A DNA stretch of 64,000 nt from Halomonas borealis. Its GTDB lineage: Bacteria; Pseudomonadota; Gammaproteobacteria; Pseudomonadales; Halomonadaceae. Shown in pieces: positions 1-9,673 of the stretch. The stretch is from the NCBI RefSeq assembly GCF_004798905.1, contig NZ_SDMO01000007.1, positions 62,001-126,000 of the forward strand, read 5' to 3'. The first letter of the stretch is position 1; every line of letters starts with the position of its first letter. The notes beneath the pieces were generated by a model. The model saw only the letters and a list, made by a program, of their open reading frames with translations, did not search any database and was not told where the DNA came from. Position numbers and translations under genes: made by a program.

Positions 1-326
1 AAGATCGCGGCGTTGGCCTCGAGCAGGTCCTTGCGTTCCATGCCCGGACCACGCGGGCGCGCCCCGACCAGCAGCGCGTAATCGGCATCCTTGAAGGCGA
101 CGTTGGCGTCGTCGGTGGCGACGATGTCCTGCACCAGCGGGAAGGCACAATCGTTGAGTTCCATCACCACGCCGTTGAGGGCTTCCAGGGCCGGCGTGAT
201 TTCGAGCAGCTGCAGAATGACCGGCTGGTCCTTGCCCAGCATGTCACCGGAAGCGATGCGGAAGGCCAGGGAATAGCTGATCTGACCGGCGGCACCGGTA
301 ATGGCAATACGGACGGGGTCTTTCAT
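1..326 (-). CDS. mdh: Malate dehydrogenase, N-terminal part (truncated by window edge)
   Basis: About 108 N-terminal residues are present and the rest lies beyond position 1. The product oxidises malate to oxaloacetate with NAD in the cytoplasmic TCA cycle. The protein begins [16 protein letters not shown], carrying the glycine-rich Rossmann loop GAAGQI. The later stretch [18 protein letters not shown] matches the coenzyme-binding and catalytic-loop region of the cytosolic-type malate dehydrogenase family. ATG at 326 is chosen because AAGGAG lies 6 bases upstream. A promoter-like pair sits 95-120 bases upstream. The gene is monocistronic as far as can be seen. Confidence 0.95.
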   Translation of the reverse strand, partial: MKDPVRIAITGAAGQISYSLAFRIASGDMLGKDQPVILQLLEITPALEALNGVVMELNDCAFPLVQDIVATDDANVAFKDADYALLVGARPRGPGMERKDLLEANAAI

Positions 327-419
327 CGTGGCTCCTTGGGTTGTCAACGCGCGGGATGTCGCCATGAAGGTCGACCGGGGCGCCTGAGAGCGGCCCGGCC
401 GATATCAAAACCGAGGGAA

Positions 420-448
420 ATGGTATGCCTGCGCTGCCGAAAACTCAA
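420..448 (-). promoter_or_regulatory. Candidate sigma-70 promoter for mdh
   Basis: On the minus strand, TTGAGT (448-443) and TACCAT (425-420) are separated by 17 bases. Each matches the consensus hexamer at 4 of 6 positions. The pair lies in the mdh-rsd gap, about 95 bases from the mdh start. Pattern match only. Confidence 0.4.
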
Positions 449-482
449 TTCGCGCCGATGCGCCGACGCCGCGAAGCGGGGC

Positions 483-974
483 TCAGGCCTCGCTGGAGGC
501 CCGATTCGCGGGGTCATGGACCGCATGGAGCCTGGCGATCAGGCGATCCTCAAGGGCGAAGCGCTCGTCGAGCCCCTTGGCGAGGCGGTCCAGCCAGGCC
601 GGCAGCCGGCTCAGGTAGTGCTGACAACGCACCGGAGTGGCGTAGTCTTCGTCGAAGGCCAGCACCAGCTCGGTGGACATCTCGAGGCGCTCGAGCAGGC
701 GATCGGCGATCGCCAGGGCATCGTCATCCTCGAAGGCCTCGGCCTCGCCCCGCAGTTGAGGATAGATCTCGAAGTGCCCGGCACTGATGTAGTCCATCAG
801 CAGCTCGCTGAAGGCATCGATCTGCGGCTTGGTGACCGCTTCCATGTCGGCGTCACAGGCCTCGCGGAGCGCGTCGAAATGCGTCTGCAACGCATGGCGC
901 TCGGCGAGCCAACGGTCGATCAGCCTGTGCACGCTCCCCCAGCGCTCCTGGGCGCTCTTGCAGTCTTCCAGCAT
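483..974 (-). CDS. rsd: Rsd/AlgQ family anti-sigma-70 factor
   Basis: This 163-residue protein starts MLEDCKSAQERWGSVHRLID, very like AlgQ of Pseudomonas and Rsd of enterics. Known role of the family: binding region 4 of the housekeeping sigma factor, so shifting RNA polymerase towards alternative sigmas in stationary phase. The whole protein reads as the expected all-helical, acidic domain with no extra domains. A GGGGGA stretch precedes the ATG. It sits between dsbB and mdh on the same strand, with 90-156-base gaps, so it may have its own promoter. The rpoS gene, whose product benefits from Rsd activity, is also in this window but 46 kb away. Confidence 0.9.
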   Translation of the reverse strand: MLEDCKSAQERWGSVHRLIDRWLAERHALQTHFDALREACDADMEAVTKPQIDAFSELLMDYISAGHFEIYPQLRGEAEAFEDDDALAIADRLLERLEMSTELVLAFDEDYATPVRCQHYLSRLPAWLDRLAKGLDERFALEDRLIARLHAVHDPANRASSEA

Positions 975-1037
975 GGTGCATCCCCCCGGTGCTACCTGGC
1001 ACGATGGCCGGCGTCACCCATCGCCGAGCCTGGAGGC

Positions 1038-1065
1038 ACAGAGTCCTCCCTGGGGGAGGCACTGT
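1038..1065 (-). terminator. Hairpin just after dsbB
   Basis: ACAG...CTGT and CCTCCC/GGGAGG (1045-1050 with 1054-1059, 3-base loop) form an interrupted stem beginning at the dsbB stop codon. There is no clear U tract, so it may act only as an mRNA 3' end or be Rho-dependent. Confidence 0.35.
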
Positions 1066-1616
1066 CAATCCTGCGCCTCGCCCCCCGGCCAACGATAGCC
1101 GCGGGCAGGACGCAAGGCCCGCCACAGCAAGCCCAGCGGCACCAACATCAAGGCCACAAAGCCGATCAGCGTCCAGCCCGGCAGCGACAGGCCGAGCCAG
1201 TGTGCGCTGATCTCGGCGCATTCACCGGAGGCACCGAGCACCATCGACACCACCTGCTGCAGGGGCAGCACCTCCATCATGTAATCGAGGCCCGGCCCGC
1301 AGCTTGGCACTTGGTCGGCGGGCAGCGACTGCAACCACAGATGGCGCCCGGCCAGGCCGATGCCGGCGGCCACCGCGAGCAGCGAGAGCAGCCCGTAGAG
1401 CGCCGCGCCTCGCCGGCCTTGCGGGTCATGCAGGGCCGCCACCGCCAACACCACGCCCGCGGCGATCACCGCCACGCGTTGAAAGATACACAGCGGGCAG
1501 GGGTCGAGCCCGCCCAGGTGCTCGAGACCCAGGGCCACGGCCATCATCAATACACAGCCACCGAGCCCCACCAGGCTCCAGCCACGCACGCCGGCCCCAC
1601 GCAGCCGATCGATCAT
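1065..1616 (-). CDS. dsbB: Disulfide bond formation protein B
   Basis: Inner-membrane quinone reductase that re-oxidises DsbA in the periplasm. The 183 residues show four hydrophobic segments (about 14-34, 45-63, 70-88 and 148-166). The first periplasmic loop has the quinone-reactive pair in CPLC (about 40-43). A second pair of cysteines, in SCGPG and GECAE (about 105 and 132), is in the second loop, as expected for the family. The ATG overlaps the stop of gshA in an ATGA junction, with AAGGAG eight bases upstream, so the two genes are translationally coupled. Pairing a disulfide oxidase with glutathione synthesis is thematically sensible, but the link is inferred. Confidence 0.95.
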   Translation of the reverse strand: MIDRLRGAGVRGWSLVGLGGCVLMMAVALGLEHLGGLDPCPLCIFQRVAVIAAGVVLAVAALHDPQGRRGAALYGLLSLLAVAAGIGLAGRHLWLQSLPADQVPSCGPGLDYMMEVLPLQQVVSMVLGASGECAEISAHWLGLSLPGWTLIGFVALMLVPLGLLWRALRPARGYRWPGGEAQD

Positions 1617-3244
1617 GACGATGCTCCTTGATGCAACGGCGACAGGGCGCGGGATTCCCGGGCCCGCTCGAAGTAGTCGCTCAGGAAGTCGGCGAAGGAC
1701 TCGACGTCGGCGGCCTCGATATCGCCCTGCTGCTGGAGGGAGGTTTCCACCAACTGGTCGAGCAACGCCTCCCGGGCGCGCCCGATGGGCGCCTCACGTA
1801 AGCCTTCGGCCTGCTCATCGGCCAGCGAGCGGATCGCCTCGATGAATTCCTCGTCGCGGCTCTGCAGGCGTGCCAGCAGCCGCCCGGACGGAGTCTGCGA
1901 CGGATCCTCGAGCCGCGGGGCCAGCGCAGCCAGCGCCTCGCCGTGCGGCGTGCCATCCTCGAGCCGGTCCAGCAGCGTGGCGACCTCGGCAAGCTCGGCG
2001 AATATTTCTCCGCCCCAATCGGCGATGCTGCGCTTGCACCCGTGATGGTCCAGACGCAGCTCGGGATCGCGGCCCCGCGAGACCACCAGGCGACGATTGT
2101 CATCCAGATGCTCGCACTCCTCATCCGAGATCCAGGGGCTCTCGCTGAGCAGACACCACATCAGGAAGGTATCGAGGAAGCGGCTCTGGACGGCATCGAT
2201 GCCCAGCGGGTCGAAGGGATTGAGATCGAGGCAACGCACCTCGATGTATTCCACGCCGCGGGCTTCGAGGGCCTGGCTCGGGGTCTCGTCGTGACGCGCC
2301 ACCCGCTTGGGGCGGATGTCGCTGTAATACTCGTTCTCGATCTGCAGGATGTTGGCATTGAGCTGACGCCAGTCGCCGTCCACCTGCACGCCGCGCTGCT
2401 CGTAGTCGCCCCAGGGGGTGGAGATGGCATGGCGCAGGGTATTGACGTAGTTGGACAGCGAGTTGAAACAGATCTTGAGCTGTTCCTGGACCTTGTTCTG
2501 GTAGCCAAGGTCAGACATCCGCAGGCTGGTGGCGTAGGGCGAGATCAGGGTCTCGTCACCATGGGGCTCGAGGCCTTCCGGCACTCGCCCGTCGGGCAGG
2601 AAGCTGCGGTCGACCGCCGGAGAGGCGCCGAACAGGTACAGCAACAGCCAGCTGTGGCGCCGGAAGTTGCGGATCAACCCGAAGTAGCGGACCGAACGAT
2701 AATCCTGCATGGCCGTCTCGCCCTCACCGTCGAGCTCACGCAACAGCGCGAACAGGTCGTCGGGCAGCGAGACGTTGTAGTGTACCCCGGCGATGGCCTG
2801 CATGATCCGCCCGTAGCGCACGTCCAGGCCGCGACGGTAGGCGTGCTTCATGCGCCCGACGTTGGAGTCACCGTAGTCGGCGATCGGCACACTGTCGTTG
2901 CCATCGAGGCGCGACGGCATGCTGGCCGGCCAGATCCGCTCATCGCCCAGCCGGCGATAGCTGAAGCGGTGCAGGTCGGAGAGGAATTCCAGGGCATCCT
3001 CCGGGCGGCTATAGACCGGGGTGATGTATTCCAGCAACGACTCGGAATAGTCAGTGGTGATGTGCGGATGGGTCAGCTTGGCACCCAGCGCTCGGGGATG
3101 CAGGCTCTGGGCGATACGCCCCGCGCCATCGACGCGCAGCCCCTCCTTTTCGATGCCGCGGCGCAGACGACCGAAGCGCCCCTCGCTGGCCAGTCGGCCG
3201 AGGCGTTCGATGTCGGGGAAAAGCGATTCGGACAAGGTGATCAC
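1613..3244 (-). CDS. gshA: Glutamate-cysteine ligase
   Basis: Catalyses the first, ATP-dependent step of glutathione synthesis in the cytoplasm. The 543 residues match the proteobacterial GshA type 1 length (about 520). Recognisable stretches include GIEKEGLRV, where the nucleotide and glutamate site begins, HPHITTDYSESLLEYITP near residue 60, and VEYIEVRCLDLNPFDP near residue 330. The GTG at 3244 has no good ribosome-binding site. A TTG three codons later, preceded by GGGGTG, is an alternative start. The 3' end overlaps the start of dsbB by 4 bases. A near-consensus promoter is visible upstream. Confidence 0.93.
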   Translation of the reverse strand: MITLSESLFPDIERLGRLASEGRFGRLRRGIEKEGLRVDGAGRIAQSLHPRALGAKLTHPHITTDYSESLLEYITPVYSRPEDALEFLSDLHRFSYRRLGDERIWPASMPSRLDGNDSVPIADYGDSNVGRMKHAYRRGLDVRYGRIMQAIAGVHYNVSLPDDLFALLRELDGEGETAMQDYRSVRYFGLIRNFRRHSWLLLYLFGASPAVDRSFLPDGRVPEGLEPHGDETLISPYATSLRMSDLGYQNKVQEQLKICFNSLSNYVNTLRHAISTPWGDYEQRGVQVDGDWRQLNANILQIENEYYSDIRPKRVARHDETPSQALEARGVEYIEVRCLDLNPFDPLGIDAVQSRFLDTFLMWCLLSESPWISDEECEHLDDNRRLVVSRGRDPELRLDHHGCKRSIADWGGEIFAELAEVATLLDRLEDGTPHGEALAALAPRLEDPSQTPSGRLLARLQSRDEEFIEAIRSLADEQAEGLREAPIGRAREALLDQLVETSLQQQGDIEAADVESFADFLSDYFERARESRALSPLHQGASS

Positions 3245-3316
3245 CCCATGTCGGGGACGCCGATGTCGGCATCCCGGTGGACGTTTCGGGCGCCGCGGCG
3301 CCCGTAAAGACCTCAG

Positions 3317-3344
3317 ATTATGGTGCCGAAAAACGGCGTTTCAA
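3317..3344 (-). promoter_or_regulatory. Strong candidate sigma-70 promoter for gshA-dsbB
   Basis: TTGAAA (3344-3339) and CATAAT (3322-3317) on the minus strand are separated by 16 bases. Each matches consensus at 5 of 6 positions. It lies about 75 bases upstream of gshA in the gap after tex, in an AT-richer patch than the surroundings. Confidence 0.6.
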
Positions 3345-3370
3345 TGTTAGCCGGATAATCGTTTCTCGGT

Positions 3371-5731
3371 CTAGTGCCCCTTCTTGGCCTTGAGCAGCGC
3401 CGCGCCGAGGGAGCCCAGCTGGTCATCCTGTCGGCCGTCCGCCCCCTTGCTTTTGGCGCCACCGCCGCCCTGGCGCGGCGCCTTACGGCCCTGACGCTCC
3501 TGCGGGCCGCCGCGCCGGGTCGGCTGGCCGTCCTCGCCGGGCTGATCGTCCAGGCGCATGGTCAGCCCGACGCGGGCGCGCTCGAGATCGATGCTCATCA
3601 CCTTGACCTTGACGATGGCGCCGGCCTTGACCACCGAACGCGGATCCTCGACGAACTTGTCGGACAACGCCGAGATGTGCACCAGGCCATCCTGATGCAC
3701 GCCGATGTCGACGAAGGCACCGAAATGGGTGACGTTGGTGACGCTGCCCTCGAGCACCATGCCCGGCTCCAGGTCCTTGAGCGTCTCGACGCCCTCGCGG
3801 AACTCCGCCGCCTTGAATTCGGGGCGCGGGTCACGGCCCGGCTTGTCGAGCTCCTTGAGGATATCGCTGACGGTGGGCACGCCGAAGCGCTCGTCGGCGA
3901 AGTCCGCGGGTTTCAAGACCTTGAGGGTGGCGCTGTCGCCGATCAGCCCGGCCAGTTCGCGGCCGCTCTGCGTGGCGATGCGCTCGACCAGCGGGTAGGT
4001 TTCGGGGTGCACGGCGCTGGCATCCAGCGGGTTGTCGCCGCCCATGATGCGCAGGAAACCGGCGCACTGCTCGAAGGTCTTGGGGCCCAGGCGGCTGACG
4101 TCGAGCAGCTGGCGCCGGCTGGCGAAGGCGCCTTCGGCGTCGCGGCGCGCGACGATGTTGTCGGCCAGCCCCGCGTTGAGGCCGGCGACCCGTGACAGCA
4201 AGGCGCTCGAGGCGGTGTTGAGGTCGACGCCCACGGCGTTGACACAGTCTTCGATCACCGCCTCCAGGCTGCGCGACAGCTGCACCTGGGAGACATCGTG
4301 CTGATACTGGCCCACGCCGATCGACTTGGGCTCGATCTTGACCAGCTCGGCCAGCGGGTCCTGCAGCCGACGGCCGATGGAGATCGCCCCGCGGATGGTC
4401 ACGTCCAGCTCAGGTAGCTCGCGGGCGGCATATTCCGATGCCGAGTACACCGACGCGCCGGCCTCACTGACCATCACCTTGGAGAGTCGGCGCTGACCGG
4501 CCAGCGCCTTGACCAGCTCGCCGGCCAGCTTGTCGGTCTCGCGGCTGGCGGTGCCGTTGCCTACCGCCACCAGGGCCACCCGATGCCTATCCACCAGGCG
4601 CGCCAGCACGGCCAACGACTCGTCCCACTGGTGGCGCGGCGCATGCGGGAAGATGGTGGCATGCTCCAGGAAACGCCCGGTGGCATCGACCACCGCCACC
4701 TTGCAGCCGGTGCGCAGCCCCGGGTCGATGGCCAGCGTCGCCTCCTGGCCCGCCGGCGCAGCCAGCAGCAGGTCCTTGAGGTTGGCGGCGAACACCTCGA
4801 TGGCCTCGAGCTCGGCGCGCTCGCGCAGCCGTCCCATCAGCTCGGTCTCGAGGTGGGTATAGAGCTTGACCCGCCAGGTCCAGCGCACCACCTCGGCGAG
4901 CCAGCGATCGGCGGGGCGACCATGATCGGCGATCTCGAAGTGCTTGGCGATCGCCACCTGGGCGGGATGCACGGCGGCCTCTTCCTCGCCGGGCAGGCGC
5001 AGGGTCAGCGCCAGCACGCCCTCGTTGCGGCCGCGATACATCGCCAGCGCCCGGTGCGAGGGCGCCTTGGCCAGCGGCTCGTCATGCTCGAAGTAGTCGG
5101 AGAACTTGGCACCCTCCTGCTCCTTGCCGGCGATCACCCGCGAGGAAAGCTCACCGTCGCTCCACAGCCGCTCGCGCAGCCGGCCGACCAGCTCGGCCTC
5201 CTCGGCGAAGCGCTCCATGAGGATCTGCTTGGCACCATCCAGCGCCGCCTTGGTGTCCTCGATGGCCGGGATGTCACCGTCGGCGGCGCGTAGATACCGG
5301 GCGGCCTCGCGCTCGGGGTCGAGCGAGGCATCCGCCAGCAACGCCTCGGCCAGCGGCGCGAGACCGGCCTCGCGGGCGATCTGCGCCTTGGTGCGACGCT
5401 TCTTGCGATACGGCAGGTAGAGGTCTTCCAGGCGCTGCTTGGTGTCGGCGGCGCGCAGGCTGGCGGCAAGCTCGGGGCTAAGCTTGCCCTGCTCGTCGAT
5501 GCTTGCCAGCACCGCCTCGCGGCGCTCCTCGAGCTCGCGCAGATAGCCCAGCCGCTCGTGCAGCTGGCGCAGTTGAGTGTCGTCCAGCCCGCCGGTGGCT
5601 TCCTTGCGGTAGCGGGCGATGAAGGGCACGGTGGCGCCACCGTCGAGCAGCTCTACGGTAGCCGCCACCTGGGGCGCGCGGACGCCGAGTTCCTCGGCGA
5701 GACGGTCGATGATCTTGGCTTGTGCGTCCAT
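3371..5731 (-). CDS. tex: Tex family transcription accessory / RNA-binding protein
   Basis: About 786 residues from the ATG at 5731, where GGATTAC precedes [15 protein letters not shown]. An in-frame ATG 29 codons upstream lacks a ribosome-binding site. Order seen: helical N-terminus, a YqgF/RNase H-like core ([20 protein letters not shown]), two helix-hairpin-helix-type segments ([19 protein letters not shown] and later), and a C-terminal S1 domain beginning at [20 protein letters not shown]. The tail is rich in Gly, Arg and Lys. Tex proteins bind nucleic acids and influence transcription and stress fitness; the exact role here cannot be read from sequence. Confidence 0.95.
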   Translation of the reverse strand: MDAQAKIIDRLAEELGVRAPQVAATVELLDGGATVPFIARYRKEATGGLDDTQLRQLHERLGYLRELEERREAVLASIDEQGKLSPELAASLRAADTKQRLEDLYLPYRKKRRTKAQIAREAGLAPLAEALLADASLDPEREAARYLRAADGDIPAIEDTKAALDGAKQILMERFAEEAELVGRLRERLWSDGELSSRVIAGKEQEGAKFSDYFEHDEPLAKAPSHRALAMYRGRNEGVLALTLRLPGEEEAAVHPAQVAIAKHFEIADHGRPADRWLAEVVRWTWRVKLYTHLETELMGRLRERAELEAIEVFAANLKDLLLAAPAGQEATLAIDPGLRTGCKVAVVDATGRFLEHATIFPHAPRHQWDESLAVLARLVDRHRVALVAVGNGTASRETDKLAGELVKALAGQRRLSKVMVSEAGASVYSASEYAARELPELDVTIRGAISIGRRLQDPLAELVKIEPKSIGVGQYQHDVSQVQLSRSLEAVIEDCVNAVGVDLNTASSALLSRVAGLNAGLADNIVARRDAEGAFASRRQLLDVSRLGPKTFEQCAGFLRIMGGDNPLDASAVHPETYPLVERIATQSGRELAGLIGDSATLKVLKPADFADERFGVPTVSDILKELDKPGRDPRPEFKAAEFREGVETLKDLEPGMVLEGSVTNVTHFGAFVDIGVHQDGLVHISALSDKFVEDPRSVVKAGAIVKVKVMSIDLERARVGLTMRLDDQPGEDGQPTRRGGPQERQGRKAPRQGGGGAKSKGADGRQDDQLGSLGAALLKAKKGH

Positions 5732-5794
5732 GTAATCCTTGGCAATCCGGGACAGACGATCGCGACAAGGTATCACACCGCCGTCGGCGCCGGC

Positions 5795-5880
5795 AGCTGG
5801 AAGCTGATGGCCTATCACACCGGGCGCAGCCCGGTCGGGTTTTCTTCAGGCCCCCGCCACGAAGCGACGCCCTTCCAGCT
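5795..5880. repeat. Intergenic inverted repeat with internal hairpin between tex and msrB
   Basis: AGCTGGAAG (5795-5803) and CTTCCAGCT (5872-5880) form perfect 9-base arms. Between them sits a 7-bp hairpin, ACCGGGC/GCCCGGT (5819-5835), followed on the plus strand by a TTTTCTTC tract. The tract faces away from both flanking minus-strand genes, so it is not simply their terminator. The architecture resembles a dispersed intergenic element, but only one copy is visible here. Confidence 0.45.
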
Positions 5881-5908
5881 TCGAGCTCCCGGACGCGCCC
5901 CGGTCCGC

Positions 5909-6406
5909 CTATGCCGGGACGAAGCGCAGCGCCAGGCCGTTGTTGCACCAGCGCAGGCCGGTCGGCTGGGGGCCGTCGTCGAAGACGTGGCCCTGATGAC
6001 CGCCACAACGCGCGCAGTGATACTCGGTACGCGGGATCAGCATCACCAAGTCCAACTCGCTGAGCAGATGCCCCTCGATATGGGTGAAGAAGCTCGGCCA
6101 GCCGGTGCCGGAGTCGTACTTCATGTCGCTGGTGAAGAGCGGCAGATCACAGCCGGCGCAGCGATACTCGCCCTCGCCGGTCTGCTTGTCGAGCGGGCTC
6201 GAGAAGGCCCGCTCGGTATCGGCCTTGCGCAGGATCTGGAAGCGCTCCTCGCTCAGCCGCTCGCGCCATTCGGCCTCGCTGAGCTCGAGGGGCTCGACCC
6301 CCGAGGCACGCTGCAGCTCGGGCTTGGGCCGCGCCGAGGCCAGTCCCGGCGCCAGTCCCGCCAGCCCGCCGAGGCCCAGGAGCCCCAGGAAATTGCGTCG
6401 TTTCAT
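5909..6406 (-). CDS. msrB: Exported methionine-R-sulfoxide reductase
   Basis: Reduces the R form of methionine sulfoxide in proteins. The 165 residues begin MKRRNFLGLLGLGG, a twin-arginine-like signal with a hydrophobic run ending at ASA, near residue 26. This predicts a periplasmic enzyme. Zinc-site pairs CAGC (83, 86) and CARC (131, 134) and the catalytic cysteine in RWCNNG (154) are all present. GTGWPSF, conserved in MsrB, is at 100-106. Whether export is by Tat or Sec is not certain. The gene stands alone between pckA and tex. Confidence 0.92.
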   Translation of the reverse strand: MKRRNFLGLLGLGGLAGLAPGLASARPKPELQRASGVEPLELSEAEWRERLSEERFQILRKADTERAFSSPLDKQTGEGEYRCAGCDLPLFTSDMKYDSGTGWPSFFTHIEGHLLSELDLVMLIPRTEYHCARCGGHQGHVFDDGPQPTGLRWCNNGLALRFVPA

Positions 6407-6518
6407 GATGCGCCTCCATTGATACGGGATATCCCTGTGTCGATCTTATCGCGGCATCCTTACGCCCACGGTAGACACCCTCGACACCGCGTTGGCTCGC
6501 CGCCTCGACACGACGGCC

Positions 6519-8072
6519 TCAGGCCGGCCGCGGCCCCGCCGCGACGATGCCCGGGCTCACGCCTTCGAACGCCGCGAAGTTGTCGACGAAGCTGGCGATC
6601 AGGGCGTCGCGCCGACGATCGTAGGCGGCCTTGTCGCGCCAGGTCTCACGCGGGTCGAGCAGGCCCGCGTCGACCCCGGGAACGGTGACCGGCACGGCCA
6701 GGTTCAACCCCGCGAGGTGGCGGGTCTTCACGCCACGCAGCGCACCGGACTGGATGGCATCGATGATGGCACGCGTGGTGGGAATCGAGAAGCGCGCCCC
6801 GCCCTCCCCGTAGGCGCCACCCGTCCAGCCGGTGTTGACCAGATAGACCGCGGCATCGCGCTCGGCGATGCGCTTGATCAACAGATCGGCGTAGACCCGG
6901 GCCGGGCGCGGGAAGAACGGCGCCCCGAAGCAGGTGGAGAAGGTCGCCTCCAGGCCCGAGGCGGCGCCCATCTCGGTGGACCCCACCTTGGCCGTGTAGC
7001 CGGACAGGAAGTGATAGGCGGCGGCCTCCCGGGACAGCACCGAGACCGGCGGCAGGACGCCGCTCATGTCACAGGTCAAGAAGACGATGGCGCTGGGCTC
7101 GCCGGCACGATTCGCGGCGACCCGCTTGTCGATATGCTCGAGCGGATAGGCGGCACGCGAGTTCTGGGTCAGGCGATCATCGGCGTAGTCCGGCGTCCGA
7201 TGCTCGTCGAGTACCACGTTCTCGAGCACGCTGCCGAACCGGATGGCCTGCCAGATCACCGGCTCGTTCTGCGCCGAGAGATCGATGCACTTGGCATAGC
7301 AGCCGCCCTCGAGGTTGAACACCGTACCCGGCCCCCAGCCGTGCTCGTCGTCGCCGATCAGGTAGCGCGCCGGGTCGGCGGAGAGCGTGGTCTTGCCGGT
7401 GCCGGAAAGGCCGAAGAACAGCGTGGTCTCGCCATCCTCGCCGACGTTGGCACTGCAGTGCATGGGCAGCACGTCGACCTCGGGCAGCAGGTAATTCTGC
7501 ACCGAGAACATCGCCTTCTTCATCTCGCCGGCGTAGCGCATGCCGGCGATCAGCACCCGCCGACCGGCGAAGTCGAGGATCACGCAGCCCTCGGAGTGGG
7601 TCCCGTCACGGGCCGGATCACAGGCGAAGCCGGGGACGTTGAGAATCCGCCACTCCGCCTTGGCCGAGGGGTTATAGACCTCGGGGCGCACGAACAGGGT
7701 ACGCCCGAAGAGGTTGTGCCAGGCGGTCTGGGTGGCCACCCGCACCGGCTGGTAATGCGCCGGATCGCTGCCCACATGCAGCTCGGCGACGTAGTGCTCG
7801 CCGCCCTCGAGGAAGCGTTCGACGCGCTCCCAGAGGGCCTCGAAACGCACGGCATCGAAGGGCTGGTTGACGCGCCCCCAGTCGATGGCATCGCGCGATG
7901 AAGGCTCATCGACGATGAAGCGATCCCCGGGGGAGCGCCCGGTACGTTCGCCGGTATGGACCACCAGCGCCCCTTGAGCGGACAGGCGCCCTTCACCGTT
8001 GGCCAGGGCCCGCTCGATCAGCTCGGCGCGGGACAGGTCGTGGTGGGCCTGCGGGTGTCGTGTCGTCGTCAT
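6519..8072 (-). CDS. pckA: Phosphoenolpyruvate carboxykinase (ATP)
   Basis: Converts oxaloacetate and ATP to phosphoenolpyruvate and CO2, the gluconeogenic entry step. The 517 residues from ATG 8072 ([18 protein letters not shown]) fit the ATP-type family length. The signature P-loop [11 protein letters not shown], the upstream [16 protein letters not shown] and the metal- and substrate-binding stretch THVHFLT-like [14 protein letters not shown] are present. An in-frame extension upstream of 8072 has unlike composition and was not used. It suits a chromosome that also carries a complete Entner-Doudoroff route, allowing growth on organic acids. A 239-base gap upstream should hold its promoter, but no convincing hexamer pair was found. 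Confidence 0.95.
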   Translation of the reverse strand: MTTTRHPQAHHDLSRAELIERALANGEGRLSAQGALVVHTGERTGRSPGDRFIVDEPSSRDAIDWGRVNQPFDAVRFEALWERVERFLEGGEHYVAELHVGSDPAHYQPVRVATQTAWHNLFGRTLFVRPEVYNPSAKAEWRILNVPGFACDPARDGTHSEGCVILDFAGRRVLIAGMRYAGEMKKAMFSVQNYLLPEVDVLPMHCSANVGEDGETTLFFGLSGTGKTTLSADPARYLIGDDEHGWGPGTVFNLEGGCYAKCIDLSAQNEPVIWQAIRFGSVLENVVLDEHRTPDYADDRLTQNSRAAYPLEHIDKRVAANRAGEPSAIVFLTCDMSGVLPPVSVLSREAAAYHFLSGYTAKVGSTEMGAASGLEATFSTCFGAPFFPRPARVYADLLIKRIAERDAAVYLVNTGWTGGAYGEGGARFSIPTTRAIIDAIQSGALRGVKTRHLAGLNLAVPVTVPGVDAGLLDPRETWRDKAAYDRRRDALIASFVDNFAAFEGVSPGIVAAGPRPA

Positions 8073-8311
8073 GGCGTTTCCTGGGCCTTGCGGCCCTGTT
8101 CTCGTCTCGTTTGCCGGGCTTGCGTGCCCCCTTCTCCCTACCCCTTCCCCTGGCCACCGCTCGACTCGTCGACACGGCGACCGGAACGCAGGTGGGCCAA
8201 AAGAGTATGGCAAACAACTCGAACGTCAGGAAACGTCGCCGAATCAACGGCGCACTCGTAACTTTACTAGCCTCCTCGGGATGCCGCGCTCCCCGTCGAC
8301 AACGGCGAGCC

Positions 8312-9187
8312 TCAGTGCACGGTCGGCGCGGGCCCTTCGGGGTCTTCCAGCATCGTCTCCACCTCGGCGAGGGTGAACTCGTAGCGGGTATGACAGAAGT
8401 GACACTGGGTGGCGATGCCACCCTGTTCGGCGAGGATCTCGCGAAGCTCATCGGTGCCCAGCGACAGCAGGGCTCCGGCGATGCGCTCCCGGGAGCAGGT
8501 GCAGGCGAAGCGCAACGCCTTGGGCTCGAAGATCCGCACGGTCTCCTCGTGATACAGGCGATGCAGCAGTTCGTGCCGCTCCACGCCGAGCAGCTCGGCA
8601 TCGCTCAGGGTCGCGGCCAGGTGGGTGGTACGCTCCCAGGCGTCATCATCCTGGTTCTGCGCCTCATCCGGCAGGCGCTGCAGCATCAGCCCCCCGGCAC
8701 GCTGGCCATCATCGGCCAGCCACAAGCGGGTGGGCAGCTGCTCGGACTGGGCGAAGTAGTCCTCCAGACAGCCGGCCAGGCTGTCGCGGCTCAATGCCAC
8801 GATGCCCTGGTAACGATGCCCGTCGCGCGGGTCCAGGGTGATGGTCACCTTGCCCTCGCCGACCAGCTCGGAGAAGCTCGCGTCCTCGGAGGGAATCGCC
8901 GCCTCTTCATCGAGCCGGGCGATGGCACGCAGGTCGCCACCCGGGTTGGATTCGGCCATCAGCATCGACAGCGGCCCCTGGCCGCGCACCTCGATGCTCA
9001 TGGTGCCATCGAGCTTGATGGTCTCGGTGAGCAGGGCCACCGCGGCCAACAGCTCACCGAGCTGACGGGTCACCGCCGGCGGATAGTCGTGGCGCTCCAT
9101 GACCTCGGCGCGCGCCTCTTGAAGGGTGACGATCTCACCGCGGACGTTGGTCGCCTCGAAGAGGAAACGCTGAATCTGGTCGCTCAT
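8312..9187 (-). CDS. hslO: Redox-regulated chaperone Hsp33
   Basis: Holdase chaperone activated by oxidative unfolding. It is 291 residues. The zinc-binding redox switch near the C-terminus is intact: CTCSRER and, about 30 residues on, CHFCH. It lies downstream of hslR and yrfG on the same strand, the usual gammaproteobacterial grouping. A 105-base gap from hslR contains a polypurine/polypyrimidine inverted repeat, which may decouple the two genes. Confidence 0.95.
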   Translation of the reverse strand: MSDQIQRFLFEATNVRGEIVTLQEARAEVMERHDYPPAVTRQLGELLAAVALLTETIKLDGTMSIEVRGQGPLSMLMAESNPGGDLRAIARLDEEAAIPSEDASFSELVGEGKVTITLDPRDGHRYQGIVALSRDSLAGCLEDYFAQSEQLPTRLWLADDGQRAGGLMLQRLPDEAQNQDDDAWERTTHLAATLSDAELLGVERHELLHRLYHEETVRIFEPKALRFACTCSRERIAGALLSLGTDELREILAEQGGIATQCHFCHTRYEFTLAEVETMLEDPEGPAPTVH

Positions 9188-9210
9188 GATGACTGCCTAA
9201 GATTGAGTGG

Positions 9211-9280
9211 TAAGAGATAAGAGAGAAGAGGAAAGAAAGCCAGGCTCTCTCGCCCGACGCCTTTCTTGCTTCCCTCTATC
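9211..9280. repeat. Polypurine/polypyrimidine imperfect inverted repeat between hslR and hslO
   Basis: A nearly pure purine run on plus (from 9211, GATAAGAGAGAAGAGG...) faces a pyrimidine run (9261-9280, CTTTCTTGCTTCCCTCTATC). The arms, 9216-9239 and 9261-9280, pair imperfectly. The composition is strikingly unlike the GC-rich surroundings. Confidence 0.5.
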
Positions 9281-9292
9281 GCTCTTCCTTCT

Positions 9293-9673
9293 TCATTCGC
9301 CCCGCATGAAGCGCTTGATCTCGCGGCGCTGCTTCTTGTCGGGACGCTTGAGCGGATGCTGCATGGCTTGATTGGCCTGGCGGCGTTGCTCGGCCTCCTT
9401 GGCCCGGCGCGCCTCGCTCTGTGCGGTCTCACGGTAGAGCTCGCGGGCCTCGGGGGCGCCGCGGCGCTGCTCGGAGAGCGCCACCACCTCGACCTCCCAG
9501 GTGTCCCATCCCTGGGGCACACGAATCAGGGCGCCCACCTCCACGATCTTGCTGGTCTTGGCGCGCCCCCCGTCGTAGTGCACCTTGCCGCCTTCGATGG
9601 CCTTCTTGGCCAGCGCCCGGGTCTTGAAGAGCCGCGCCGCCCATAGCCACTTGTCGAGCCGCACTCCACTCAT
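9293..9673 (-). CDS. hslR: Heat shock protein 15, S4-domain RNA-binding protein
   Basis: Hsp15 binds free 50S subunits carrying nascent chains and helps recycle stalled ribosomes. The 126 residues start with the S4 fold MSGVRLDKWLWAARLFKTRA and continue KAIEGGKVHYDGGRAK. The basic C-terminal tail ends RREIKRFMRGE. The start overlaps the yrfG stop by 4 bases (ATGA), so the two are co-translated. Confidence 0.94.
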   Translation of the reverse strand: MSGVRLDKWLWAARLFKTRALAKKAIEGGKVHYDGGRAKTSKIVEVGALIRVPQGWDTWEVEVVALSEQRRGAPEARELYRETAQSEARRAKEAEQRRQANQAMQHPLKRPDKKQRREIKRFMRGE

